A DNA stretch of 64,000 bases from Acrasis kona (taxonomy: Eukaryota; Heterolobosea; Eutetramitea; Acrasida; Acrasidae). Below, one piece after another: positions 42,092 through 53,211 of the stretch. Both the position numbers and the translations under genes were made by a program. The stretch is taken from NCBI GenBank assembly GCA_026419775.2, contig JAOPGA020000580.1, positions 1 to 64,000 of the forward strand, read 5' to 3'. Below the pieces are notes generated by a model. That model did no database searches. It had not been told where the DNA came from and saw only the letters and a list, made by a program, of their open reading frames with translations. Within the stretch, counting starts at the first letter, position 1; each line of letters opens with the position of its first letter.

Positions 42092-43084
42092 ATGAAAACA
42101 ATCATCACCTTACTATTCACTATCTACTTGGCATCATACGCCCACCAAAAAGCATGTGCTTCCGGTTGCACTTTAAGCCCAGAGATTGAAGAAGGACCTT
42201 ATTATGTCGGAGGCGAAGCTTTCAGATCCAACATTACCGAATCTCAAGCCGGTATTCCCATGACACTCAAATTCACTGTCATAGATCAGAGTACTTGTGG
42301 AGTTATTGTTGGTGCAGTCGTTGACATCTGGCATTGCAGTGCTTATGGAGTTTACTCTTACTATGAGGCCTCTGAGGGAGTCACCGCTAGTAGCAAGTAC
42401 ACTACATTCTTGAGAGGACAACAAGTTACTGATTCATCTGGTGTAGTAACCTTCTACTCAATCTACCCCGGATGGTACACCGGTAGAACCAACCACGTCC
42501 ACATGAAGATTAGAACTACTACAGGTGGTACCGTCATTCATACTGGTCAGATATTCTTCAATGAAGCGTTGAGTCTACAAGTAGCTGCTACATCTCCTTA
42601 CACCTCTAACAAGGCCTCAAGAACGACTTTGACAACTGATCGAGTATATTCAACTCAAAGTGGTTCGAGTGCTGTAAGTACTGCATCTCTAGTAGGCTCA
42701 ACTCTCTCTCAAGGTGTATTGGTTACTTCCAATCTTATTGTGAACACAGCTTACAACTCTGGTATTCAAAATGGTTGTACAGCAGCTCCTGCAAGCTCCA
42801 CTACTACTGCATCTTCCACAACAACAAGAAGTTCAACAACTACAGTATCACCAACTACCACCACAACTAGAACTCCTACAACTACAAGAAGTGCAACAAC
42901 CACAAGAAGTGTTACTACTACAGCTGCTCCTACAACTACTCGCGCATTGACCTCTAGACCACCGACAGCTCCTAACGGTGGACCAAATCAACAAGGCGGC
43001 AATGGTCAAAATGGTCAGAATGGTCAGAATAACATGCCACGTCCTAGAACTCTCAAAGATAGAGTAGATATGACTATCAACTAA
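42092..43084 (+). CDS. Secreted intradiol ring-cleavage dioxygenase-like protein
   Basis: Single exon, 330 aa, with signal peptide (MKTIITLLFTIYLASYA). Residues about 25-210 match extracellular intradiol dioxygenases: PEIEEGPYYVGG, VVDIWHCSAYGVYS, then FYSIYPGWYTGRTNHVHMKI. Likely non-haem Fe(III) ligands are Tyr88, Tyr129, His135 and His137. The family opens catechol rings between the hydroxyls. Residues about 235-300 are a Thr/Ser-rich, probably O-glycosylated stretch, followed by a Gly/Asn/Gln tail, a layout known from secreted fungal enzymes. Action on plant or microbial phenolics outside the cell is inference. The linker's repeated ACT/ACA/TCA codons make it prone to length variation. 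Confidence 0.85.
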   Translation: MKTIITLLFTIYLASYAHQKACASGCTLSPEIEEGPYYVGGEAFRSNITESQAGIPMTLKFTVIDQSTCGVIVGAVVDIWHCSAYGVYSYYEASEGVTASSKYTTFLRGQQVTDSSGVVTFYSIYPGWYTGRTNHVHMKIRTTTGGTVIHTGQIFFNEALSLQVAATSPYTSNKASRTTLTTDRVYSTQSGSSAVSTASLVGSTLSQGVLVTSNLIVNTAYNSGIQNGCTAAPASSTTTASSTTTRSSTTTVSPTTTTTRTPTTTRSATTTRSVTTTAAPTTTRALTSRPPTAPNGGPNQQGGNGQNGQNGQNNMPRPRTLKDRVDMTIN

Positions 43085-43243
43085 TAATTTTGTATAAATT
43101 GTTAATAAAGGGGAAATTTTTTGTCTTGAATCTTCGTTCATTTGTAACGCAAAGCGGGTTTTCTTGTTTTACCATCGGATAGCAAAATTCACAAGAATGG
43201 ATTTTACCGCAACCCATGTTCATTATAATCAAGTTTCGTAACA

Positions 43244-43888
43244 ATGTCGAAAGCACTGGAGAGCAACAATGACTTTGAACTTCATATTATGGAAGACGCT
43301 CACGCTGAGCAAGCTATCGAAATACTATCGCAATCCTTTTCGCAAAGGGAACCGCTAACAGTTGGAATATTGACAGCTGAGCAAGCACGAGTTTTTATGG
43401 AGCATTGCGTCAGGGAACTTGCACTAAAGGAAAAGGTATCACTTGTTATTGTTGAGAAAAATACAAACAAAGTAGTACACGCACTCATAAATTTCGACAA
43501 TCTCACCGAGAACAACTTTGATATTTCAAAAATGCCTCCTAAATGGGCGTCAATCGGGAATGCTCTTGAGACGTTAGGGGCGAAGTATAGAAGTACTTCA
43601 CAAAATGTTAGAAAGGGTGAGGTTCTGCATTTGTGGATGGCGGCAACACGCGAAGGATATGAGGGAAGAGGTTTTCTAATGTGGTCTGGAGGGGTACTTT
43701 TGAAGGTTGCCAAAAATGCCGGATTCAAAGAAATTGTTATTGAAGCAACAGCAAACGGAACACATCATATATTCGCTAATAAGTTAGGATTTACTATAAA
43801 CAACACTATAATACCCTGCGAGTTGTTTCCAAATGAGTTTGGGCATCTAAAGGATCACAAATGCACTTACTTGGTCGGAAAATTGTAA
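43244..43888 (+). CDS. GNAT-family N-acetyltransferase
   Basis: Single exon, 214 aa. The acetyl-CoA fold is seen from the N-terminal helix (DAHAEQAIEILSQSFSQREP) through LVIVEKNTNKVVHALINF to the motif-A region, here LHLWMAATREGYEGRGFLMW (R/Q-x-x-G-x-G/A variant YEGRGF), and motif B (KEIVIEATANGTHHIFANKL). The layout resembles arylalkylamine/polyamine-type GNATs. The substrate is unknown. There is no targeting signal, so the protein is probably cytosolic. Confidence 0.8.
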   Translation: MSKALESNNDFELHIMEDAHAEQAIEILSQSFSQREPLTVGILTAEQARVFMEHCVRELALKEKVSLVIVEKNTNKVVHALINFDNLTENNFDISKMPPKWASIGNALETLGAKYRSTSQNVRKGEVLHLWMAATREGYEGRGFLMWSGGVLLKVAKNAGFKEIVIEATANGTHHIFANKLGFTINNTIIPCELFPNEFGHLKDHKCTYLVGKL

Positions 43889-44013
43889 TAAAATACATAC
43901 GTTCACCAAAATTATTTCTTCTTACCTTGAACCTCCTGCACTTGTCTGTTCTTACAAAAGTGTTGGTAAACTCTCAAAGGCGCAATAATTGACAGTTTAA
44001 ACTTATATTTTGA

Positions 44014-45501
44014 ATGACATCGGACTACCAAAAAACAAAGGAGAGATTTGCACTAATCGCAAAGGAGTTCGATTGGGATGGAATCGACTGGGCTGGTATC
44101 GACTGGCTTGAATTTTATGGTGTGGAGATGTGGTAAGTATTCCCCAACAAAAGAAACTAAAAACCAAGTAATATTCTTCCAGACGGCATAGATCATAAAT
44201 ACATAGACGAACAACTACAAACAATTCCCTCACAACAAGACGAAAATGAGGAGCTAAACCTTAATGGCGACAATAGTGATGCAATGATAATGTCCCCTCC
44301 CATTAACAACTGTAAAAATCGTCTTTCTGTCTACGATGATGACATTTGGAATGAATCGCTTTTAAATAATAAAACACCAGTTCGCCCTGTTGAAATCGAT
44401 TTAAATAAAGATATGGATATTACTCCAAGCCCATCCAACCAAAAATCATCTATTGAAGTTTATGACTGTGAAGATGACGACAAAGAATACAAAAGGCTGT
44501 CAAAGCGATTTTCAGAACAATTCATCAGCGAAGACAAACACAGCACGCAAAAGCCAGCACCGGTTAGTAGAAAACTAGAGTACATTAACATTTCGAGCGA
44601 CGAAGAACAGGAGGAGTATGATTTTCAGGAAGACTCTGAAGAGGAATATGTCGAAGACGAACACGAAGAATTTGTTGTTAGTGATGATGAAGTGGACTCT
44701 GAAGAGGAAAAGGAGAATGTCTATGAGTCCAAACCCCCAACAAAAGCAGTGCAACGGAATGTACAAAACATCTCTGGAAAAGAATTCCAGAAGAGGAGGG
44801 ACGAGCTTATAGATTTACATTACAGAGACATTAACAAGAGGGTATTCAACAATAGACTTCCCAACATGCCTGTGCTTCCAGTATCACAAATCAAAGAAGG
44901 TAATGTGAAAACTCCCTACTTGGCATGGAACAAACATTTGCGAACCACAGCAGGTGTTACTCGCCAGTTCACAACACGAAACCACAGGACAGGGGAGATT
45001 AGCCTTTCTGCGGCAATAGAGTTGAGTGACAAGGTCATTGACGACCTGGACAGAATGAGAAAAACGCTCGCTCACGAAATGTGTCACGTTGCTGCCTTCT
45101 GTCTCAATCATGTTAGAGGTCACGGTAAGACTTTCTTTAATTATGGGAGCCGAGTCACAAATGTGTATCCTGAGATACCAGTCACAACCTGTCACAGTTA
45201 TGAGATATTATATAAATTTGTGTACGAGTGTCAAAAATGTGGCTCTCAAGTAAAGAGACAAAGTAAATCAGTTAATATCGAAACACAGGTTTGTGGTAAA
45301 GTCAATTGCAAAGGGAGGTTTGTTCTCTTGAGGCAAACAAAAGGTGAAGATGGAAAGGTAGTAACATCAACACCCAGAGGACCATCTAAATATAATATTT
45401 TTGTAAAGGAAAACTACAACAACATCAAGATGAGGAATCCTGGTGCAGACAAGAAGCAAATTATGAGTATCCTGTCACAAGAATATAAAAAAGTCAAATA
45501 A
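44014..45501 (+). CDS. GCNA/ACRC-like SprT metalloprotease with HMG box
   Basis: Two exons (44014-44132 and 44169-45501; 36-nt intron GTAAGT...CCAAG), 483 aa. The first 240 residues are acidic and disordered (DEEQEEYDFQEDSEEEY). Residues about 250-440 are an SprT-like domain with zinc-protease motif HEMCH (about 342-346) and a zinc ribbon (YECQKCGSQVKRQ ... CGKVNCKGRFVLL). The C-terminus is HMG-box-like (GPSKYNIFVKENYNNIKMR). This is the architecture of GCNA, which acts on DNA-protein crosslinks in the nucleus. A later acceptor at 44182 was rejected because it would create an immediate stop. Confidence 0.88.
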
Positions 45502-45515
45502 AATGTATCATTAAT

Positions 45516-46616
45516 TTATTCATCCTCGTCATCTACTGTCTGATCAGAATTTTGATCATCCTCCGTTTCTTCTTCCTTCTTTGCGTGTGTATGTTTGCGC
45601 CTGGTCCTTTTAGGTTGCTCTTCCTCTTGTTCATCCTCTTCATCCTCTTGCGTCACCTTCTTTGGGGACTTTTTAGATCTTTTCGGTGCTTCCTCTCCAT
45701 CTTCATCGTCCTTTGTAATCTTTTTTTTATTTGATCTTTTTGGTTTTTCTTGAACTTTCTTCGAATCCTTTTTTTTCTGTGCTGTCTTTTTAGGAGTGCG
45801 TTTGGCCTTTGGTTCTTCCTCTTCAGTCTCCTCATCTTCGTCAACCTTTTTGGCAGCCTTTTTTTTAGCCGGTGCACGTGCACGCTTCTTCTTGGGCTTT
45901 TCCTCCTCAGAATCTTGTTCAGTGTGGTCTTCTTCGTCTGAACCCTTTTTCCTTTTTTTAGGAGAGGGTTTGACAACTTTTTCTTTGTAAGGAGTGTTAT
46001 CTCCAGCATAAACACACTTTGACATCCGTGGGGAGTTACAGACCTCTGAAAACTCAACTCCATCTACAGCAAGAGCAGAACATTTATTGCAGTAGAATAA
46101 AGCACTAGACCTCGACGATTTGTCAGCGTTTTTACCACAAACACAACAGGTATAATCGAGAGGTTCATTCCTTGTTATAATCAATACTTCATCTTCATCC
46201 ATACTACCGTCTCTTTTATTCAAAACAGAGCCATATACAACAGTAGGTGTATTATCAGGGTCATAAGTGTATACAAAAGAATCTTTGTTTTTGACGACAA
46301 GATCGTCCATAACCTTTTCACCAAAAGCATCATTCTCCAGCTCACCTAGATTACTTGATTGAAATTTGCTTGAATGGTTGCAACATTCACACCATAGATC
46401 CCTCAAATATTTGTCTAACCGACTAATCTGTGTTTGCGAACTAATATCCACCACGCAAAAGTATTGCCCAGGTTTAGTTTTTTCATCCTTGAGCAGAATC
46501 GTATAAATCTCTCCATCACCCTTGTTTTGCTTCTTTGCACAATCCGTAACGTGTTTAAGCGCGTTCTTGTACCCATTGATTCTAGCATCACACAGTCGAC
46601 AATAATGAAACACCAT
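45516..46616 (-). CDS. Protein with bacterial-type (pRiA4b ORF3-like) domain, zinc ribbons and charged tail
   Basis: Single exon, 366 aa. The N-terminus has a zinc-finger-like Cys/His group (YCRLCDARINGYKNALKH). Residues about 45-150 resemble a small bacterial domain (YFCVVDISSQTQISRLDKYL, DLWCECCNHSSKF, then SFVYTYDPDNTPTVV), loosely like pRiA4b ORF3-type proteins. A CxxC ribbon follows (YTCCVCGKNAD ... FYCNKC). Residues about 215-366 are alternating Lys and Glu/Asp blocks (KKKRARAPAKKKAAKK), a nuclear or chromatin-type tail. Function unknown. The bacterial-like domain plus eukaryotic tail suggests an acquired domain that was then adapted. Confidence 0.6.
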   Translation of the reverse strand: MVFHYCRLCDARINGYKNALKHVTDCAKKQNKGDGEIYTILLKDEKTKPGQYFCVVDISSQTQISRLDKYLRDLWCECCNHSSKFQSSNLGELENDAFGEKVMDDLVVKNKDSFVYTYDPDNTPTVVYGSVLNKRDGSMDEDEVLIITRNEPLDYTCCVCGKNADKSSRSSALFYCNKCSALAVDGVEFSEVCNSPRMSKCVYAGDNTPYKEKVVKPSPKKRKKGSDEEDHTEQDSEEEKPKKKRARAPAKKKAAKKVDEDEETEEEEPKAKRTPKKTAQKKKDSKKVQEKPKRSNKKKITKDDEDGEEAPKRSKKSPKKVTQEDEEDEQEEEQPKRTRRKHTHAKKEEETEDDQNSDQTVDDEDE

Positions 46617-46690
46617 TTTAAATGTTTTAATACCCGTGACTTTAAAATAGAATAAACAATTACAAAAAATGCATTTTTTAATATCAACAT

Positions 46691-48436
46691 TTAGTATGGT
46701 CTTCCACCGCCTTGCTCCTCCTTCTTTGGGTTAATGCGAATCAAGTCGTCGATTCTAAGAATTGTAATGGCGGCCTCGGTGGCAAACTGTATATATTTGA
46801 TCTTGATCATGGATGGCTCCAACACGCCATGTTCAATGTTGTCGCGAATGGTTCCCTCCATCAAATCTAATCCAAATCTCGAGTACTTCTTTTGCTTGGC
46901 ATCTGTTTGTGCCTCGTTGTGATAACTGCGCAACTTGGCTACCAAGTCGGTGGCATCTTGTGCGGCATTCACGCTCAACGTCTTGGGGATCACCAACAAG
47001 GCATCGGCGAACGCTGCAATGGCCAATTGCTCGCGCGTCTCGATGGTGTGTGCGAATCTTTCCAAAAAGATGCTTAATGCTGCCTCGACGGCTCCTCCAC
47101 CAGGTACAACGTGCTTGCTCTCCAACACTCTCTTGACCACGCAGATTGAATCGTGCAACGAACGATGCATTTCCTCCAACAAGAATTCGTTGGCACCACG
47201 TAGAATGATGGATTGGCACGAGGTGCTCTTTGCTCCTCTGATAAAGATGAGATCGTCGCCGGCCAACGTCTCTTCGCTCACTTCTGCAGCGTGACCCATG
47301 CAATCTGCATCGAAGCTTTCCTCTCCTTCGAGATTGGCAAACGATGTGACCAATTTACCGCCGGTGAGCTTGGCGACGCGACGTAAATCTTCCTTGGTGC
47401 AGCGACGCACTGCCATGGCGCCTGCTTCTACAAAGTATTTGAGGGCCAAGTCATCAATGCCCTTGGTGGTCAAGATGACATTTGCACCTGCATCAAGCAA
47501 CATTTTTACTTGGTCGCGGACCATGGCTTGTTCCTTATCGTGGATGCCCTGTAACTTGTCTGGATCGGTGATGAGAACTTGGACGCCGAACTTCATGCGA
47601 CCTCTGTTCAAGTTCATGTCCAAGATGGCGATTTTAGCGTTCTTGATGGTTCTTGGCATTTGTTGAGAGGCTCTTGTGCAGTTTAGTGCGAATCCGTCCA
47701 CTAGAGCGGATTGTTTGGCGCTCTGTCCGTGTTGCTTCAAGATGTTGATGCTCTTGATGGGGTATTTCTCCTTTCCGGATGGTGTGATGGTTTTTACGTT
47801 TGAAACGGCATCAACGACGAGCTTAGCGAAGAAGTCGGATTCGCTGCCAAGAATTTTTGATGACATTGAAGTCTTTGCTGCATTCAATAAGGTCTCTTTG
47901 CCTAAAGTGTCGGTCTTGAGTTGTAAATCAGACTTGATGTATTCAATGGCTTTCTTTGCGGCTAATTTAATACCAGCAATGACGTTTGTTGGATGAATTT
48001 TGTTCTTGACCAACTCATCTGATCTCTATAAAAGTGACACCATGTGAGATGGGGAAAAAAATGGCATGATTCACATACTCTTAGTAGCTCAGCTGCTAGA
48101 ATTACAACAGATGTCGTACCATCTCCAACGGCTTCGTCTTGTGTTTGCGCTAGTTCAACAAGAATTTTTGCTGCTGGGTGTTCTACTTCAAGTTGTTTTA
48201 AAATCGTCGCTCCATCGTTTGTAACTGTCACATCACCAATGTCGTCCACTAACATCTTGTCAAGTCCTTGTGGTCCAAGTGAACTCTTTAAGATGTTTTG
48301 AACTGTTGTGCAGGCATAGACTGATCAAAGTTATAATCTATTCACATGGTCACATACCGTTTTGTGATCTGACGTCATTACCACTGACGCGACTTCCATC
48401 AATTTGTAATGTCCCAGCAGTCCCCGCTTGCATCAT
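46691..48436 (-). CDS. CCT1: T-complex protein 1 subunit alpha (CCT1)
   Basis: Three exons: 48436-48358, 48320-48079 and 48025-46691, giving 551 aa; introns are 37 and 53 nt. CCT folds actin and tubulin in the cytosol as an eight-subunit double ring. The alpha assignment rests on [38 protein letters not shown], the ATPase motif GDGTTSVVI near residue 92, [16 protein letters not shown], and [13 protein letters not shown]. Exon 1 may start at either of two adjacent ATGs. The last exon is GC-rich and codon-biased, as expected for a highly expressed gene. Head to tail with the preceding gene, 74 bp apart. Confidence 0.95.
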
Positions 48437-48610
48437 TCTTCGATGATTGTGAAAGTTTATAAGTTGATTCCGGACAACCACTAATTGATGAAGATCTGCC
48501 TTACAAAAAGAATTCGTTCCGGTTTCCCTCTAAAACCTTTCAAGTTGGTTGACCCTGTCGGAATTATCTGTCAAGTAAGAAAATCAAGTAGAATCTATAG
48601 TATAAGTCAT

Positions 48611-49934
48611 TTATTTTAATAATGAAGCTATAAACTTGTCACTCCAAGTCTCCTTAAAATGTTCTTGAATATTGAGTTGGAGATTTTTGGTAAACTCTGG
48701 AATGAAATTTTGATGAAGCATGGAGGTAAGGGTTCGTAATTTGGATTTGAGGAAAGCTTCTTCATGTTTTGAGCCATTGTATGGAATAAGTCCTTGGTCG
48801 ACACCATTAAGCAGAATACAAGTGATGGTGTTGGCAATCTCTTCTTGGTGCTTACTTTTATTATGGTGATACTTTTCGAGGAATTGGTACAGATATTCAG
48901 TCAATTTGTGGTGAATACCTTTTTTTGCTTGCTTCTTTTTGGTTATGTGAGTGAATGAATCAGAAGAGCAGTAGATTTCAATCAAACGATTCATCTAATT
49001 ATTAAAGTTGGTTGGGTTTGATTATACTTACCACATCTTCGGTGTAATCCCCTGCGGCGTCGTTCTCCAATAACCTGACTAGACCCACTGCCGATATATA
49101 TCGCACTTGGTCATCTTGTTTGCTTTTATAATCAATCAGAATGGTTAACAGATCTAAATCCTCCGTAACGTAGTATCTTTGGACAGAAGGATGAAGGAAA
49201 ACAAGATTCCACATTACAAATATAACATAGTACAAGATTTCAGAGGATTCCACAAGTAAACTTTTGATAAGAACTGGTAGCCACAGATGGCACAGGTTGA
49301 GAGACATTTTACTGAAGTTATATATTAGGTGTAAAGCAACGAACTTGAGATTTTTATCGGACGACGTTAGTGCTTGCTTCAAAAGCTTTTCTAGTGTGTT
49401 CTCGCTACCAAAATCGAACATGAATATGTTGTCCAGAAGCTCATTCTTAAGATCTATGGAACTACATCGCTTTAAAAGACATTCTAATGTAAACTGTACA
49501 ACAAGAAGCATTCTTTCGCACTTGACACCTTGTGATGTATACATAGCATGCATGCCTTTTATAGCATCCAATACTTCTAGATCCTTATCATACATTAGAG
49601 ACGTTGCTTCTAAACACTCTTTGATCAGATTTTCTGTTGTTTCGACCTCAAAGTTAGGGGTCATAAAAAGGATGCGACCAATGGCTCCACACATCTCCTC
49701 TTGGTCAAAATAAGATCTATGTTCCAAAACAAACTTCAAGACATGAATCAAGCACTCATTGAATATGTAGTCGTGCACGTCTAAGTGTTAGATTGGATGA
49801 ATCGAAGAGTTACTATATGATCCTAATTCTGATAGATCTTTTTCACTTGGTATTTCGTGAATGTCTACGTCCAAACCCTCTTTTGCTTTGATTTGAAGTG
49901 ATAATAACACCAATCCCTGACAAGACAACTTCAT
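48611..49934 (-). CDS. Helical-repeat (ARM/HEAT-like) protein, possibly condensin Cap-G-like
   Basis: Three exons: 49934-49814, 49780-49032 and 48994-48611, giving 417 aa; introns are 33 and 37 nt. The product is all-alpha with repeating hydrophobic helices (VHDYIFNECLIHVLKFVLEH, LCHLWLPVLIKSLL, QVRYISAVGLVRLLEND). The pattern loosely recalls the C-terminal part of condensin subunit 3 (Cap-G), but it is short for that protein and I cannot confirm it. The start lies 24 bp from that of the divergent PGM3 gene, so the two share a very small promoter region. Confidence 0.6.
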
Positions 49935-49958
49935 TACAATTTTTTGTTGTAATTTATC

Positions 49959-51665
49959 ATGAGTTTGGAGAGTAGGATTATTGAAGCGTATGAACGCCAC
50001 CCTTTTAAACCAGGGAAGTACGAGTATGGAACAGCAGGATTCAGAATGAAGTCCCATTTATTGGACTCTATCATGTTTACGGTTGGTCTGCTTGCTTGTC
50101 TACGTTCTCATGCAGACAATGGTAAAGCATCTGGTGTGATGATAACAGCAAGTCACAATCCCATTGAGGACAACGGTGTCAAGATCGTTAATCAAGATGG
50201 AGAGATGCTACCTCAAGAGTGGGAAAAGTATGCTATCAAACTGGCAAACTCTTCTAATGGAAAAGGTAAGCAACATGAAAAATTTTTATATTAAATTCAT
50301 AAGAACTGTTTGAGGCATTCTCTGAGGTCGCAAAAGAGACTGGCAATGAAGCCATCTTGACAGATAAATCGAACCCAATTCTAGTATACATTGGTAAAGA
50401 CACACGCCCAAGTAGTGAGGCTCTATCAGCGTCTGTGATTGATGGAATAAAATCACTTCCCAACGCAAAATTCTTTGACTTTGGTGTAGTCACAACTCCG
50501 CAACTTCATTGGGTAGTTTGGCGTGGAAACGAAGAAAATGTTCAAAAGACAATTGAAAATTACTACGAGTCAACAGCAAGGTCATTCAGCAGACTACTTG
50601 ATCCATCACAAAAATCAACAAGCCGTAATGCACCTATAGACATTTTTTATTTAACAATTCTTAGGTCGTCAAGTATTCGTTGACTGTGCAAATGGAGTAG
50701 GAGGAGCCACTATGAGGAAACTTGAGCCTCACCTTAAACTTCTGGACATTACTCTTTTGAACGAGTCCGATCTGTCATTACTCAACGCTGGCTGTGGAGC
50801 CGAGTTTGTTCAAAAGTCTAGAAAATTCCCATCAAACTTTGATAAGTCCAATGGAACAGTAATTAGTCTTGACGGAGATGCCGACAGGGTCGTGATTAGT
50901 TACAAGAAGAAGGACGGCTCATTTGGTTTATTGGATGGAGACAAGATCGCAACATTGTTCGGAAAGTTTGTAGCTGAACTTTTTACAAAGAATAAACTGG
51001 ATTGTAACCTTGGCGTGGTGCAGACAGCATATGCCAATGGAGCCTCTACAAAATATCTTAAAAGTGTTTTAAACCCTTCAAATGTTGCTTGTGTAGCTAC
51101 TGGTGTTAAACATTTACATCATAAAGCCAAAGATTTTGACGTTGGTGTTTATTTTGAAGCCAATGGTCACGGAACAGTAACCTTCACGAGAGAAGCCTTC
51201 AAGTCAGTTCAAGATGCCACTCAAAATGTTAGTGACGATTCTCAAATTCGTTTGAGATCATTCTTTGATTTGATTAATCCTGTTGTTGGTGATGCAATTT
51301 GTGACTTCTTGGCTGTTGAGGCTGTTCTTGACTATTATGGATGGGACTATGAAACTTGGGATAATGAATTATATGTCGACCTTCCAAGTGTGCAGACCAA
51401 GCTAAAGGTGAAGGATCGCAGAGTGGTTGTGACCACATCTGATGAGACCAAAGTTACCTCTCCAGATGGTTTCCAAAACAAACTTGAAAAAATCTCCGCT
51501 GCTTACAACAAGGGACGTAGTTTTGTTAGACCATCCGGAACTGAAGATGTAGTCCGAGTTTATGCAGAGGCTGAAACCGAACAGGAGGCGAAGAGCCTTG
51601 CTCAAGACGTTTTGAAATTGGTATATGATGATCTACAAGGAACTGAGCAACCGCCAACACTTTAA
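49959..51665 (+). CDS. PGM3: Phosphoacetylglucosamine mutase
   Basis: Three exons (49959-50265, 50304-50624 and 50665-51665), 542 aa, the same length class as known AGM1/PGM3; introns are 38 and 40 nt. It interconverts GlcNAc-6-P and GlcNAc-1-P on the way to UDP-GlcNAc. The phosphoserine loop TASHNP (Ser near residue 65), the Mg-binding loop DGDADR (about 279-284), the sugar-binding FEANGHGTV and the phosphate-binding RPSGTED (about 499-505) are all present. YGTAGFR at the N-terminus is also diagnostic. The product would feed glycoprotein and cyst-wall glycan synthesis. Confidence 0.96.
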
Positions 51666-51820
51666 TAAAACATGCTTTTTATCCTGGTTGTTTTCTTTAC
51701 AATATGTAGTGGCGGTGATTTTGATTAATATTATTAGATTGCGGCTATTTTAAGGATAACGTATAAAACCAGAATTTCCTGTAAAAAAAATCAACGAACG
51801 TCCTCCACAGACGCTGCAAG

Positions 51821-51860
51821 GTAAATTTCTACATTCAGCTATTACTAATACATCCTATAG
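51821..51860 (+). other. Probable intron in the 5' untranslated region
   Basis: A 40-nt segment begins GTAAATTTC after GCTGCAAG and ends CATCCTATAG, one base before the ATG of the ankyrin gene. Length, donor and acceptor match the coding introns of this window. No upstream ATG exists in the preceding exon, so it would be non-coding. TATAAAA lies about 50 bp upstream. Confidence 0.55.
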
Positions 51861-51861
51861 A

Positions 51862-53211
51862 ATGAGACATTACGAATCAAAGCAAGCAGCGTTCTGTGAC
51901 GTGACGATTATGACAGAAGGATGTTCATCGAGTGTCACGGTTCCTCCAAAGCTATTTCGTAACCCCGAAACCTGGATGGAAGCGATACAGCTCCGAAGAA
52001 TATCTAAGCTAATCAATCTGCCTGGGTCATTGAAAGAGAAAATTCAGGCTGCTTATGCTGCTGGATATTACAACATCATAATGCACTGTAGTAACATTTA
52101 TAATGAAACTGATATGCATGCACAACTCGACCATCTTTGCAAAATAAATGCAAAGGAAGACCTCAAGTACTTCTTAACCAATGAAAACAACATGATGGAT
52201 AAAACCCACTCGATCTACTACGCAGCATACACTGGAAATATAGAACTAACACAGTTCGTGTGTGGACTCTTGGAATCTGTAGGAAATGGAGGTTCAGCCG
52301 CCTTTGTTGCCGCTTGTGAGTTGGGCTTCTTGGACATTGCAGCGTACCTTATTACATGTGGAGTAGATAGCTTCGACGACGGACTTTTCGCCGCTTGTAA
52401 AGGAAACCAGAAACAAGTGTTCAACCTGTTAGTCAGTGAAGGTGTCGACGACTTTGACTATGCTCTATGCGGTGCCAGTTCTGGTGGACACGTTGATATG
52501 ATTGATTATCTAATTGATGAGAAGGGAGCAGAAGATTTGGACCGAGCCTTGGAGGACGCTTGTGAGAGTGGTCATATGGCTGCAGTTAATCACTTGTGCT
52601 TGAGAGGTGCAAAATCGTTCTCGCAAGGTCTTGAAGCCTCATCAAAGGGTGGACATTTGAATGTTGTAGAAAGGATGATTGAGTTAGGAGCATGTAACTG
52701 GGTTGATGGTTTGAGGTGTTCGTCGGTAAACGGCCACTTGAATCTAGTCACATACTTTATCAATAAGGGAGTCACTGAGGCTGACATTCAAGAGTGTTTC
52801 ATCTCATCGTCATCATGTCTGAACATGCAGGTTGTTGAATACTTGTACAGTAACATAATTGAAAAAGCGGAGATTAACTGGGACGAGTTCGCAAGAAATG
52901 CCGCTCTGTATGGTAACATGGAAGCTTTTGATTTTTTATTCAACAAACACAATCCCTCATTATCATTACTTAACAGTAGCATGGAGGCGGCCTGCTCGCA
53001 AGGCCACTCAGATCTAGTAGAGATACTAATCAAACATGGCGCTAATGATTGGAATTGGGCTCTTGCATCTGCATGTAAAACTTCTAATTTAAATCTTGTA
53101 AAGGAACTCATATCGAGAGGAGCAGACAACTTCAATGAAGCATTCACAATGAGTCTTTCGTTTGACAGAACGGTAATATCAAGGCTGCTAGAAACACACA
53201 TGACAAACTAA
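51862..53211 (+). CDS. Ankyrin-repeat protein
   Basis: Single coding exon, 449 aa. Residues about 115-445 are about eleven ankyrin-type repeats of roughly 30-33 residues, with the recurring pattern AC-x-GH-x-x-V-x-x-L-I-x-GA. Examples are ALCGASSGGHVDMIDYLI, ALEDACESGHMAAVNHL, GLEASSKGGHLNVVERMI, GLRCSSVNGHLNLVTYFI and ALASACKTSNLNLVKEL. Many repeats follow the GA-x-(N/D)-W/F-x-x-(G/A)-L variant common in giant-virus and amoebal ankyrin proteins. The first 100 residues are helical without an identified domain. Binding partner unknown. Confidence 0.85.
   Translation: MRHYESKQAAFCDVTIMTEGCSSSVTVPPKLFRNPETWMEAIQLRRISKLINLPGSLKEKIQAAYAAGYYNIIMHCSNIYNETDMHAQLDHLCKINAKEDLKYFLTNENNMMDKTHSIYYAAYTGNIELTQFVCGLLESVGNGGSAAFVAACELGFLDIAAYLITCGVDSFDDGLFAACKGNQKQVFNLLVSEGVDDFDYALCGASSGGHVDMIDYLIDEKGAEDLDRALEDACESGHMAAVNHLCLRGAKSFSQGLEASSKGGHLNVVERMIELGACNWVDGLRCSSVNGHLNLVTYFINKGVTEADIQECFISSSSCLNMQVVEYLYSNIIEKAEINWDEFARNAALYGNMEAFDFLFNKHNPSLSLLNSSMEAACSQGHSDLVEILIKHGANDWNWALASACKTSNLNLVKELISRGADNFNEAFTMSLSFDRTVISRLLETHMTN

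Noticed and set aside
44183-44190. Acceptor CAG at 44182 for the GCNA-like gene
   Set aside because: Using it with the GTAAGT donor creates TGA at the junction. The AAG acceptor at 44168 gives a 36-nt intron and an open frame.
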